A stretch of DNA of 64,000 bases from Alteriqipengyuania lutimaris (GCF_003363135.1 NZ_QRBB01000001.1:1364001-1428000), one strand, 5' to 3'. Counted from the stretch's first letter, positions 52,742 through 61,731 are shown. Notes: generated by a model from the sequence alone, not told the origin. Made by a program: numbers and translations.

Positions 52742-55258
52742 CTACGAACAGGGCAGTACGACCTCAGCATCGGTTCCGAGCCGGACTTCACCAATGGCGT
52801 AGTCGGTCTTGCCCATCGTGCTGAGCACGAAGGGATGGGTCAGCGCGGTCATGTCCGCGCCGTTCTGGCGGAAGCACTTGAGGGGAATGCCGTAGCGGAC
52901 CCAATCGGTGCTTTCGGGCAGATTCATCGTAATCTGCGTTTCGTCATCCGCCGTGCCCGTGCCGATGGTCGCGCTGTCGGGCGCATCCCACACCTTGGCG
53001 GTGAAGAGCAGCTGGATGTCGGCATTGGTTTCGCGGTCGAGGTCGATCGCCTCGAAATTGCGCAGCGTCACGCCGGCCGCGCCGCTTTCGACGGCGAAGC
53101 GCCGTGCGCCTTCCTGCACCACGAAGTTCTCCGCCGTCACGCGAATGCGGCCGTTTGCCGCTTCGGCGGGGACGGTGGTGACGCGGATCTGGTCGGTCGC
53201 GGTGCGGCCGTCGACCAGCAGCGACCAGCTCGCCGCCGGGTTGCCGTTGGTGAACCACACGCGCGCGTCGCCCGCAGCACTGGTATCCACTTCGGGCAGC
53301 GTGCTCCACGCGCCGGGTGCCGACGTGTAGGTGAGGCCGTAGCCGAACGGATACAGCACCCCGTCGGCCATGTCGGGCGTGCGCGGCCAGGCTGCGGGCA
53401 GCTTGCCTGCGAAGTCGTAACGCGGCGAACCGTCGGCCTTGCCCACCAGCACATCGGCAATACCGCCGCCTTCCGAACCGGGCAGCCATGCGACGACGAA
53501 CGCATCGGCTTCGTTGAGGGCATCGTTCACGTAGAGCGGGCGGCCGGTGATCATCACCGCAATCACGGGAATGCCCTGCGCCTTGAGCCGCTCCATCGTC
53601 GCATAGGGCGCGGTCAGATCGGCATCGAGCGCGAGCGTATCGCGGTCGCCCTGGAATTCGGCATAGGGCGTTTCGCCGAAGACGACGATCGCCGCATCGG
53701 GCCGCTCGGTAAAGCTGCCGTCGGGGCTGAGGACGGCGCTGCCGCCACCCTGTTCGACCGCGTTCTTGAGGCCGGTGTAGATCGACGTCGCACCCGGGAA
53801 CAGGTCGTTGGACAGGCCGGTGCCCTGCCAGCTGAGCGTCCAGCCGCCCGACTGGCGCGCGATGTCGTCCGCGCCGTCACCAGCGACCAGCAGGCGCCCG
53901 CCCGGTGCGATTGGCAGCACGCCCTGGTTTTTGAGCATGACCAGCGACTTGCGCACCGCTTCGCGCGCGATCGCGCGGTGTTCGGGCGCGCCGAGCAGGT
54001 CGTACTCGCCCGACAGCGCACGATCCGATGGCTTGCCCGCATCGAACAGGCCCAGCCGCGCCTTCACTTCGAGGATCTTGGTTACCGCCTGGTCGATCCG
54101 CTCCATCGGGATCGATCCGGCGCGCGCCTTGTCCAGAAGGTCCTCGTAGATCGGCTTCCAAGTATCGGGCGCCATATACATGTCGACGCCGGCCATCAGG
54201 GCCTGAGGGCAGCTTTCATTGGTGCAGCCCGCGACCTGACCGTGGGCATTCCAGTCGGAAACCACGAAGCCGCCGAAGTCCATCCGGTCCTTCAGCACGT
54301 CGGTGACGAGCGACTTGTTGCCGGTCATCTTGACGCCCTCCCAGCTGGAGAAGCTGACCATGACGGTCGAGACGCCCTCGGCAATTGCGGGACCGTAGGG
54401 CGCGCCGTGGATGTCGCGGAGCGCTTGCTCGCTGATCGAGCTGTCGCCCTGGTCGACACCGCCGTCGGTGCCGCCATCGGCGAGAAAATGCTTGGTCGAG
54501 GCGATCACGTAGGGACCGGCCAGCAGGTTGTCGTTGCTCGGTGGCCCCTGCAGCCCTCGCACCATCGCGCCCACATAGGACGCGACCAGTTCGGGATCGG
54601 AGGAATAGCCTTCGTAGGATCGGCCCCAGCGGAAATCCTGCGGCACCGCGACAGTGGGCGCGAAGGTCCATTCCTGGCCGGTGACGCGGATTTCCTTGGC
54701 GGTCGCCGCGCCGATCCGCTCGATCAGCTCGGGATCGCGCGCTGCGCCAAGGCCGATATTGTGCGGGAAGAGCGTCGCGCCGACGATGTTCGAATGGCCG
54801 TGGACCGCGTCGGTCCCCCATACGATAGGGATGCCGACGCCGCCGTCGGTCTTGTCGACCGATTCCTCGTAGAAATCGTCTGCCGCGGCGAGCCAGTCGG
54901 GCGCGGGGGCAAGGTCGTTCCCGTTGGGGCCGCTGTTGCCGCCGACGAGGATCGAGCCGAGATTGTAGGTCTTCACGTCTTCGGGCGTGACGCAGCACAG
55001 GTCCGCCTGCACCAGCTGGCCGATCTTCTCTTCCAGCGTCATCCGCGCCAGGAGATCGGCGATCATCGCCCGATCTTCGGCGGGGACCGTCACCGGGTAA
55101 TCATATTCGGGCCAGATCGACGGATCGGCCTCGCCCGCACCGGGAGCGGTGGCGACCGCTCCGATGGGTGAGGTTGCCCCATTGTCCGCCATCGTGGAAC
55201 ACGCGGAGACCGCAACGGCCACGGCGAGCACGCTCGCCATTTTTTTCGAGTCGATCAT
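52742..55258 (-). CDS. GH3 exo-1,4-beta-glucosidase/xylosidase lipoprotein (ExoP-like)
   Basis: This encodes 838 residues with a lipoprotein leader (VLAVAVAVSAC, Cys20). GH3 blocks are LLARMTLEEKIGQLVQAD, GIPIVWGTDAVHGHSN, GQEWTFAPTVAVPQDFRWGR, KHFLADGGTDGGVDQG and the nucleophile in GGFVVSDWNAHGQVAG. It differs clearly from the two BglX-like copies. A C-terminal galactose-binding-like domain (from about residue 690, MNLPESTDWVRYGIPLKCF) is that of the marine ExoP glucanohydrolases. It should act on cello-, xyloglucan- or mixed-linkage oligosaccharides at the membrane. It starts the two-gene unit GH3-cupin and has an operator copy 41 bp upstream. Confidence 0.9.
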   Translation of the reverse strand: MIDSKKMASVLAVAVAVSACSTMADNGATSPIGAVATAPGAGEADPSIWPEYDYPVTVPAEDRAMIADLLARMTLEEKIGQLVQADLCCVTPEDVKTYNLGSILVGGNSGPNGNDLAPAPDWLAAADDFYEESVDKTDGGVGIPIVWGTDAVHGHSNIVGATLFPHNIGLGAARDPELIERIGAATAKEIRVTGQEWTFAPTVAVPQDFRWGRSYEGYSSDPELVASYVGAMVRGLQGPPSNDNLLAGPYVIASTKHFLADGGTDGGVDQGDSSISEQALRDIHGAPYGPAIAEGVSTVMVSFSSWEGVKMTGNKSLVTDVLKDRMDFGGFVVSDWNAHGQVAGCTNESCPQALMAGVDMYMAPDTWKPIYEDLLDKARAGSIPMERIDQAVTKILEVKARLGLFDAGKPSDRALSGEYDLLGAPEHRAIAREAVRKSLVMLKNQGVLPIAPGGRLLVAGDGADDIARQSGGWTLSWQGTGLSNDLFPGATSIYTGLKNAVEQGGGSAVLSPDGSFTERPDAAIVVFGETPYAEFQGDRDTLALDADLTAPYATMERLKAQGIPVIAVMITGRPLYVNDALNEADAFVVAWLPGSEGGGIADVLVGKADGSPRYDFAGKLPAAWPRTPDMADGVLYPFGYGLTYTSAPGAWSTLPEVDTSAAGDARVWFTNGNPAASWSLLVDGRTATDQIRVTTVPAEAANGRIRVTAENFVVQEGARRFAVESGAAGVTLRNFEAIDLDRETNADIQLLFTAKVWDAPDSATIGTGTADDETQITMNLPESTDWVRYGIPLKCFRQNGADMTALTHPFVLSTMGKTDYAIGEVRLGTDAEVVLPCS

Positions 55259-55299
55259 TCTGCCCTCTCACTTGTGTGGCTCGAAGCCGCATTTTTATA

Positions 55300-55313
55300 T
55301 GTGAGCGTTATCA
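55300..55313. promoter_or_regulatory. LacI-type operator, copy 6 (ExoP-like GH3 unit)
   Basis: TGTGAGCGTTATCA is the weakest copy: 10 of 14 positions agree with the consensus, and the central AGCGCT reads AGCGTT. It is kept because its placement upstream of the GH3 gene matches the other copies. Confidence 0.6.
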
Positions 55314-55483
55314 TTCCGGCAAAATGCGAGAGGGGCAAGGGCTAATTCGCGCAATGCCGATCAATGTGTCCGTGACCGACGCCGCTTGCCCGATTCGATC
55401 CCTGACCCTACACCGATGCTCAAAGCTTGCGCACTGGAGGAGGGGCAAACCCTCTCGCGATGCGAGCCCACGGGAGACGAAAC

Positions 55484-58312
55484 ATGCCGCGCATTATGAA
55501 TGGTAGCGCTATCTTTGTGCCGATGCTTTTGCTTTGGGGACCCGTCGTTCCTGCGATGGCGGGCGAAGTGGATCCCGTACCGCATGGCATGGTGGTCACC
55601 ACCGACGACGGGCAGAAGGTGCGCGTGCTGGCCTATGGCGATGGAACCGTGCACATCACCGCGGGCGAAACGCTGCCCGAGGAGCGCGCGACCGCACAGG
55701 TCGTCGCCGATCCCGACGGCGATCCGCAGGTGACGGAGCAGGGCGATCGGGCCGTTTTGCGCACGCCCGAAGGCTCCGCCACCATCTCCTACGACGACGG
55801 TGCGCTGATCGTGCGCGATGCGGCGGGCAGGATTCTGCTGGAAGAACATGCGGATGCGCGCCGGATCGAGCCGGTCGAGCTGGAAGGGCAGCGCTGGTAC
55901 TCCACGCGCGTACAGTTCAACCGCGGCACCGACGAGGGGCTTTACGGCCTCGGCCAGCACCAGAACCGCCAGATGAACTATAATGGCGAGGACCTGGAGC
56001 TCGCCCAGCATAACATGGCGATTACAGTGCCTTACCTGGTCTCGACCAAGGGCTACGGCATCCTGTGGGACAATGCCTCGATCACCCGGGTGGGGGATCC
56101 GGAGCCTTACGAAAAGCTGCGGCTGGGCTGGAATGCGCGCTATTACCTCGGCGACCGGATGGTGGTCGAGCGCACCGAAAACACCATCGATTACAAGTAT
56201 TTGTCCGATCAGGAACGCTGGCCCGAAGCGGCGAAGGCGGCGGTCGAGGCGGCGACCACGGGGCAGAACACGCAGGGGAACGCGATCGAGACGCAGCGCG
56301 TCGTGTGGACAGGCACGTTCGATCCCGAGACCAGCGGAACGCACAAATTCCGCCTCTATTCATCGAGTTACGTGAAGGTTTACGCCGACGGCGAGCTGGT
56401 GCTCGACCGGTGGCGGCAGAACTGGAACCCGTGGTACCACGTGTTTCAACTGCCACTCAAAGAGGGCAAGCCGGTGCAATTACGCATCGAGTGGGAGCCT
56501 AACCAGGGCTACATCGCGCTCGAACATGCCGACCCGCTGCCCGAAGCCGATCGCCACTCGGTCAGCTTCGCGAGCGAGGCGGGCAGGGCGATCGATTACT
56601 ACGTCGTGCCCGCGCCGACGATGGACGATGCCATCGCGGGCTACCGCCGGCTGACCGGCAAGGCACCGATGATGCCGCGCTGGGCATATGGCTTCTGGCA
56701 GTCGCGCCAGCGCTACAACACGCAGGCCGAACTGCTGGACGTGATGCGGATGTACCGCGACCAGAACATCCCGATCGACACTATCGTGCAGGACTGGTTC
56801 TACTGGCCCGAGGATGCGTGGGGCAGCCACGCTTTCGATCCCGAGCGCTTCCCCGATCCGCAGGCGATGGTGGACGAGGTGCATGACCTCGACGGCCGCA
56901 TCATGCTGTCGGTCTGGCCCAAGTTCTATCCGACGACCGAGAACGGCGAGGAGCTGCGCGAGAAGGGCTACCTTTACGAACGGCCGCTGGAGGCGGGCCA
57001 GCTGGACTGGGTGGGCAAGGGCTATCCGAACACCTTCTACGATCCCTATCCGGCCGAGGCGCGCGATATCTACTGGCGGCAGATGAAGGACGACCTGCTG
57101 CCGCTGGGCTTCGATGCCTGGTGGATGGATGCGACCGAGCCCGACTGGCATTCCAACCTCTCGGTCGAGGAGCGCAAGCGGCAGATGTATTCCGCCGCCA
57201 CCGACACGCCGGGCGCGGCGATCTTCAATTCCTACCCGCTGGTCCATGCAGAGGGCGTGTACGAAGGCCTGCGCGCCGCGCAGCCCGATACGCGGCCCTT
57301 CATCCTGACCCGCAGCGGCTTCGGCGGCGTGCAGCGAACATCGTCCGCCCTGTGGTCGGGCGACGTCGCCGCGCGGTGGGACGACCTGCGCGACCAGATC
57401 AGCGCCGGGCTCAACCTCAGCCTCGCGGGCGTGCCCAACTGGACGCACGACATCGGCGGCTTCTCGGTCGAGCAGCGCTATTCGAGCGAGGATCCGGAGC
57501 ACCTGCCCGAGTGGCGCGAGCTCTACCTGCGCTGGTTCCAGTTCGGCGCGTTCACGCCGCTGTTCCGCAGCCACGGCGAATTCCCGCTGCGCGAGACGCC
57601 GATCATCAGCGAGGGCGATCCCGAGATGCGCGCCAGCCTGATCGCCTATCACAAGCTGCGTTATCGCCTGATGCCATACATCTACACGGTCGCGGCGGGC
57701 ACGCATTACGACGATGGCACGATGATGCGCCCGCTGGTGATGGATTTCGAGGGCGATCGCACAGTCTGGGGCATCGACGACCAATACCTGTTCGGCCCGT
57801 CGCTGCTGGTCGCCCCGGTGAGCGAGTTCGAGGCGCGGGAGCGCGAAGTGTACCTGCCGCAGGGCGCGGACTGGTACGATGCGCGCAGCGGCGCGAAGCT
57901 GGCGGGCGGGCAGACGATCACCGCATCGGCCCCGCGCGAGAGCATGCCGCTGTTCGTGCGCGCAGGCGCGATCGTGCCGATGGGGCCGGACGTGCAGTGG
58001 ACCGGCGAGAACCCGCAGGGCCCGCTGACCGTGCATGTCTTCGTCGGGGCCGACGGGGCGTTCTCGCTCTACGAGGACCAGGGCACCGACATGGGCTACA
58101 CCCGCGGCGAGTACGCGCGCATCCCGATGGCGTGGGACGATGCCACGCGCACGCTGACGATCGGCGCGCGCGAAGGCAGCTTCCCCGGCATGGCCGGGAG
58201 CCGTGCCATCACCGTGGTGCTGCACGATGGCGCGGAAGGCGGCGACGTGTTCGCGGCAGAAGAAGGCCGCACGCTCACCTACGAAGGCGAGGCCGTCAGC
58301 CTCGCCTTCTAG
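55484..58312 (+). CDS. GH31 alpha-xylosidase with inserted PA14 domain
   Basis: The 942-residue protein has a signal peptide (MLLLWGPVVPAMA). An N-terminal GH31 sandwich (LYGLGQHQNRQMNYNGEDL) is interrupted at about residues 258-350 by a PA14 module (GTHKFRLYSSSYVKVYADGE), the arrangement known from Cellvibrio Xyl31A. The barrel has the nucleophile D549 in WWMDATEPDWH and the acid/base D627 in LWSGDVAARWDD. It removes non-reducing alpha-1,6-xylose from xyloglucan oligosaccharides; PA14 extends the substrate cleft. ATG 55484 has GGGAG at ideal spacing. An operator copy lies inside the coding region at codons 6-11. Confidence 0.93.
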   Translation: MPRIMNGSAIFVPMLLLWGPVVPAMAGEVDPVPHGMVVTTDDGQKVRVLAYGDGTVHITAGETLPEERATAQVVADPDGDPQVTEQGDRAVLRTPEGSATISYDDGALIVRDAAGRILLEEHADARRIEPVELEGQRWYSTRVQFNRGTDEGLYGLGQHQNRQMNYNGEDLELAQHNMAITVPYLVSTKGYGILWDNASITRVGDPEPYEKLRLGWNARYYLGDRMVVERTENTIDYKYLSDQERWPEAAKAAVEAATTGQNTQGNAIETQRVVWTGTFDPETSGTHKFRLYSSSYVKVYADGELVLDRWRQNWNPWYHVFQLPLKEGKPVQLRIEWEPNQGYIALEHADPLPEADRHSVSFASEAGRAIDYYVVPAPTMDDAIAGYRRLTGKAPMMPRWAYGFWQSRQRYNTQAELLDVMRMYRDQNIPIDTIVQDWFYWPEDAWGSHAFDPERFPDPQAMVDEVHDLDGRIMLSVWPKFYPTTENGEELREKGYLYERPLEAGQLDWVGKGYPNTFYDPYPAEARDIYWRQMKDDLLPLGFDAWWMDATEPDWHSNLSVEERKRQMYSAATDTPGAAIFNSYPLVHAEGVYEGLRAAQPDTRPFILTRSGFGGVQRTSSALWSGDVAARWDDLRDQISAGLNLSLAGVPNWTHDIGGFSVEQRYSSEDPEHLPEWRELYLRWFQFGAFTPLFRSHGEFPLRETPIISEGDPEMRASLIAYHKLRYRLMPYIYTVAAGTHYDDGTMMRPLVMDFEGDRTVWGIDDQYLFGPSLLVAPVSEFEAREREVYLPQGADWYDARSGAKLAGGQTITASAPRESMPLFVRAGAIVPMGPDVQWTGENPQGPLTVHVFVGADGAFSLYEDQGTDMGYTRGEYARIPMAWDDATRTLTIGAREGSFPGMAGSRAITVVLHDGAEGGDVFAAEEGRTLTYEGEAVSLAF
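55501..55514. promoter_or_regulatory. LacI-type operator, copy 7, inside the GH31 start region
   Basis: TGGTAGCGCTATCT matches the consensus at 12 of 14 positions. It falls within codons 6-11 of the GH31 gene as annotated, so if functional it acts as a downstream roadblock and not by covering the promoter. Confidence 0.65.
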
Positions 58313-58333
58313 GCTGGCCGCAGCGCGGCGGGA

Positions 58334-59509
58334 TCAGACCTCGACGATCTGCCCGCCCGCAGCGGCACTGGCGTACATCGCCTCGATCAGGCGGATGTCG
58401 CGCAGGCCCATCTCGCCCGGCGTGCGATGCGCCTCGCCCTTGCGCGCGGCCTGCGAGAATCCGTCGACCTGCGCGGCGAACTGGCTGGCGGCGTTGCCCG
58501 CGGTGTAGGCGCGCGCCGCGCCGCCGATCTCGGCGTTGATGCGGTTGTCGTAATAGGTCGTCGCGGGGTTCATCTCGATCGAGCCGTCGCTGCCGAAATA
58601 GCGCTGGCGCGAGACGTAGGGGTTCCAGCAATAGGACGAGGAGCCCTGCACCGTAATCCCGCTCGCCATGCGCACCCGCCAGTCGAGCGCGCCCTCCACC
58701 TCGGTGAACCGCGGATCGCCCGCGGGCGTCGAATCATAGGCCGAGACGGCGACGGGCGTGTCGTCCGGCAGCATCATCAGCGAGGTGTTGAGGCCGTAGA
58801 CGCCGATATCGTACATCGATCCGCCACCGCCCAGCACCTTGTCCAGCCGCCACTTGTGCGGCGGGAAGTCGGGATTGGCGTTGAAGCCGTGATCGGCGGA
58901 GATGAAGCGCATCGCGCCGAGGTCGCCGTTTCGCACACGATCCAGCACGTGCACATTGTTCGGCTCGAAATGGACGCGGTAGGCGACGCCCAGCGTGCGG
59001 TTGTTGCGCTTCGCCGCCGCGATCATCGCCTCGCACTCGGCGCTGGTCGAGGCCATCGGCTTTTCGCACAGCACGTGCTTGCCCGCGTCGAGCGCGCGGA
59101 TCGTGTATTCGGCGTGGAGGCCGACCGGGAGTACGTTGTAGACGCAATCGATCTCGTCGTCGTCGGCGATCCGATCGAAGTTGTCGTAGTTGTAGAGCCG
59201 CGACACGCCGTAGCGCTCGCCCAGTTCGCGTGCTTTTTCAGGATTGCCCGAGACGAAGGCGGTGATGCGCGAATGCCGCGCCCCATCGAAGCCGGGGATG
59301 ACCTGGCCGACGCCGAATGTGCCCAGGCCGACGATCGCCCACCGCATCCGCTGGCCTGCGGGCTGCGGAAGGTCCGGATTGCCCAGCAGCGGTTGCCCCT
59401 CGGCCTCCTGCGCGATGGCTCTGGTCGAAGCCATCGCAGCGGCCGCGCCCACGCCGAGCTTGATTGCCTGACGACGGGTCGAACCCGCAGTGTCCTTGCT
59501 CTCTTTCAC
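58334..59509 (-). CDS. Gfo/Idh/MocA family oxidoreductase with Tat signal (GFOR-like)
   Basis: The 391-residue protein begins with a twin-arginine leader (STRRQAIKLGVGAAAAMAS), so a folded, cofactor-loaded periplasmic enzyme is predicted. The Rossmann domain shows AIVGLGTFGVGQVIPGF, and HVLCEKPMAS contains the conserved EKP lysine. The C-domain has HKWRLDKVLGGGGSMYDIGV, the usual substrate and catalytic region. Periplasmic members such as Zymomonas glucose-fructose oxidoreductase keep NADP tightly bound and couple oxidation of one sugar to reduction of another. Here a sugar from hemicellulose is the likely substrate. It is divergent from the ROK kinase with an operator copy between them. Confidence 0.87.
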   Translation of the reverse strand: MKESKDTAGSTRRQAIKLGVGAAAAMASTRAIAQEAEGQPLLGNPDLPQPAGQRMRWAIVGLGTFGVGQVIPGFDGARHSRITAFVSGNPEKARELGERYGVSRLYNYDNFDRIADDDEIDCVYNVLPVGLHAEYTIRALDAGKHVLCEKPMASTSAECEAMIAAAKRNNRTLGVAYRVHFEPNNVHVLDRVRNGDLGAMRFISADHGFNANPDFPPHKWRLDKVLGGGGSMYDIGVYGLNTSLMMLPDDTPVAVSAYDSTPAGDPRFTEVEGALDWRVRMASGITVQGSSSYCWNPYVSRQRYFGSDGSIEMNPATTYYDNRINAEIGGAARAYTAGNAASQFAAQVDGFSQAARKGEAHRTPGEMGLRDIRLIEAMYASAAAGGQIVEV

Positions 59510-59560
59510 GATTCCTGTCCCCGATCCTTGTTTGCCCGACTATGACGATGGTCTAACCGC

Positions 59561-60508
59561 TTGGCCATACACAATGGTAGCGCAACCATTCTTCCGGGGG
59601 AGGGTGAAATCGACGGTGAGCGTGTAGAGGGTGACGCCCTGATCGGCGGGATCGAGGCGGGGGGCACCAAGTTCGTTCTGGCGACGGGCCTGCGCGACGG
59701 AACAGTGCTCGATCGCCATATAATCCCGACCCGCGATCCCGAGACGACGCTCGCGCAGGCGGGGGCATGGTTCGGCGCGCGAGGAGAAGTCTCGGCTCTC
59801 GGAATCGGGAGTTTCGGGCCGGTCGATCTGGACCCCGTGTCGGACACCTGGGGTCACATCACCTCCACCCCCAAACCGGGCTGGCGGGGCTGCGATCATG
59901 CGGGATATTTCCGGCGCGAGCTGGGGTGCCCGGTCGGCTTCGATACCGATGTCAACGCCGCCGCGATCGCCGAATGGCGCGCGCGTCGCGCAGATCCCGC
60001 GCAGGCGCTGGCCTATGTTACCGTGGGCACCGGGATCGGCGGCGGGATCGTGAGTGCCGGGCGGATTCTCGGCGGCGCGACGCACCCGGAGGTCGGCCAT
60101 ATCCGCGTCGCGCGCCATCCGGAGGACCGGGAATTCGACGGCAGCTGCCCATATCACGGCGATTGTCTGGAAGGGCTGGCCAGCGGCCCGGCAATCCTGG
60201 CGCGCTGGGGGGCTCCGCTGAACGAGTTGGACGACCCCGACGCATCCAAGATCATCGCCCATTATGTCGCCCAGCTTTGCAAAGCGCTGTTCTCGATTGC
60301 CGCGGTCGACGGGATCGTGCTCGGCGGAGGGGTGATGGGGACGGTCGGCCTGCTCGATCGCGTTCGCGAGTTCGTGCGGATTCTGGACCAGGGCTATCTC
60401 CCTCGCGGAGCGGAACGCTGGATCGAGGCGCCTTTGCTGGGCCAGGATTCGGGCATCGTGGGTGCGCTGCTGCTGGCCGATGAAGCTTTGCGGACGGATC
60501 GGAGCTAG
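59561..60508 (+). CDS. ROK family sugar kinase (fructokinase-like)
   Basis: The frame is open for 315 codons. The protein proper starts at IGGIEAGGTKFVLATG (phosphate-1 loop). It carries SALGIGSFGPVDLDP, FDTDVNAAAIAEW with the catalytic aspartate, TVGTGIGGGIVSAGRILGG, and the zinc site HPEVGHIRVARHPED with CPYHGDCLEGLASG, as in YdhR-type fructokinases. It phosphorylates a hexose, probably fructose, glucose or mannose from hemicellulose side reactions. The start is uncertain: TTG 59561 is the only usual start codon but gives 26 unconserved residues and places the operator inside the gene. CTG 59639, after TAGAGGG, fits the family length better. Confidence 0.87.
   Translation: MAIHNGSATILPGEGEIDGERVEGDALIGGIEAGGTKFVLATGLRDGTVLDRHIIPTRDPETTLAQAGAWFGARGEVSALGIGSFGPVDLDPVSDTWGHITSTPKPGWRGCDHAGYFRRELGCPVGFDTDVNAAAIAEWRARRADPAQALAYVTVGTGIGGGIVSAGRILGGATHPEVGHIRVARHPEDREFDGSCPYHGDCLEGLASGPAILARWGAPLNELDDPDASKIIAHYVAQLCKALFSIAAVDGIVLGGGVMGTVGLLDRVREFVRILDQGYLPRGAERWIEAPLLGQDSGIVGALLLADEALRTDRS
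59575..59588. promoter_or_regulatory. LacI-type operator, copy 8 (Gfo/Idh / ROK kinase)
   Basis: TGGTAGCGCAACCA matches the consensus at 13 of 14 positions. It lies 65 bp before the Gfo/Idh start. On the plus strand it is inside the ROK kinase frame if TTG 59561 is used as start. Confidence 0.75.
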
Positions 60509-60525
60509 CCGGGGGGAATCGCCAT

Positions 60526-61290
60526 CTAGCTAGCGGAGTGTTGCCGCTTCCATTCCCGCGCGCCGGCCTGGGCCTGGCGCCGGATCGGCGGCACGTCGAC
60601 CCGCGCCGAGGGATCGAGCGAGACGCCCAAATAGTCCGCCATCGCAGCGACCGCATCTTCGGGCGCGTCCACGACATCCTCGTACCAGACGACGAGCGGG
60701 GTGATCGACAACTCGCGATACATCTGCGCCCACGCATTTTCCTGCGCCGCGAGTTCGCGCTTCGCGCGCTCTACCATGGCGGCGGAATAGCTCGGCTCGG
60801 CTCGCCCACCCTCTTCCTGCTCCTGCCGCCAGATGCCGGAGAGGCTTGCCCTGGCGAGCGAGATGGCGTGCGCGGTCGTGTCGCGCCGGCGCAGCTGGAC
60901 GACGCGGCTGGCCGCGCCGCCTGCGAGGAAGAGGCGCATGGCCTGACCAAGCAGGGCAGGGTTGCTGCGACCCAGCTGCTCCATCTGGAGCGGAAAGGCC
61001 TTGAGGCCGAAAATGCCATTGGGAGAGGTGCGGTACCGCACCACCCGGTCCCACAGCTCGATCTGGGCGCGGGGCGAGCCATGGACGGCTCCGAACGGCC
61101 CCGTCGGCTCGAAATTGAGATATTCGAGGGGGGCACCGAGGCACCCCGTTTCCCACAGCAGATGGCTCAGATAAGTGCTGCCCGAGCGCGGCACGCTCGC
61201 GAGCATGTAGGGCCGAGGCTCGCCGCAGAACGCGGGCCAGTCGAAGCGCTCCTCGTACCCGGTAAGCATATCTGCGGGCGGCCCGCTCAT
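60526..61290 (-). CDS. Stf0-like sulfotransferase
   Basis: This encodes 254 residues. The N-terminal PAPS 5'-phosphosulfate loop is YMLASVPRSGSTYLSHLL. GIFGLKAFPLQMEQL and VVQLRRRDTTAHAISLARA supply the 3'-phosphate site (RRRD). These are the marks of the Stf0 family, named for the mycobacterial trehalose 2-sulfotransferase. The acceptor is unknown and could be a surface glycan or lipid. The ATG at 61290 has AAGGTGG upstream. The gene sits between the sugar kinase (convergent, 17 bp apart) and tRNA-Ser, at the edge of the hemicellulose locus, with no operator copy, so it is probably outside the regulon. Confidence 0.85.
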   Translation of the reverse strand: MSGPPADMLTGYEERFDWPAFCGEPRPYMLASVPRSGSTYLSHLLWETGCLGAPLEYLNFEPTGPFGAVHGSPRAQIELWDRVVRYRTSPNGIFGLKAFPLQMEQLGRSNPALLGQAMRLFLAGGAASRVVQLRRRDTTAHAISLARASLSGIWRQEQEEGGRAEPSYSAAMVERAKRELAAQENAWAQMYRELSITPLVVWYEDVVDAPEDAVAAMADYLGVSLDPSARVDVPPIRRQAQAGAREWKRQHSAS

Positions 61291-61415
61291 CGATCCACCT
61301 TGGCCGTTGCCGCGAGCCTCATCGGTCGCCCTGTCTCCACGCGGTGCCTCCCCCGCGCGTCCCGTTTGCCCAATTGGAAAATCGTAGGAAGCGATCTGCC
61401 GCGAGATCGAAAGAA

Positions 61416-61507
61416 TGGCGGAGACGGAGGGATTCGAACCCTCGATACCCCGATAGAGGTATGGCTCCTTAGCAGGGAGCTGGTTTCAGCCACTCACCCA
61501 CGTCTCC
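61416..61507 (-). tRNA. tRNA-Ser (anticodon GCU)
   Basis: Read on the minus strand, the 92-nt sequence begins GGAGACG and ends CGTCTCCGCCA, giving a 7-bp acceptor stem with an encoded CCA. The anticodon arm is CTCCCTGCTAAGGAG with GCT in the loop. A long variable arm follows (CATACCTCTATCGGGGTAT), and the T arm contains GGTTCGAATCC. The long variable arm and GCU anticodon identify serine (AGC/AGU codons). Confidence 0.95.
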
Positions 61508-61731
61508 GCACACGTGCCCGTCCACCGGATGGCACGCGAGCGGCGCGCTATAACCAGCACGGCAGGGTGGCACAAGGGTGCAGCGCAAACGAACGCGAGT
61601 TCCCGGCGCGCGACTCGTTTCGGCGCGTTTTCGATTCGGCTCGCCGCCTTGCTCCTTGATGCGCGAGGTTCAGGCGACTCAGTCTAAATGCGGAGACTTA
61701 GAACTCAGTCACACGCGAAGGAGCGCGGTTC

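Noticed and set aside
52730..55171. 813-codon plus-strand frame opposite the ExoP-like GH3 gene
   Set aside because: No recognisable domain; antisense of a clear GH3 enzyme.
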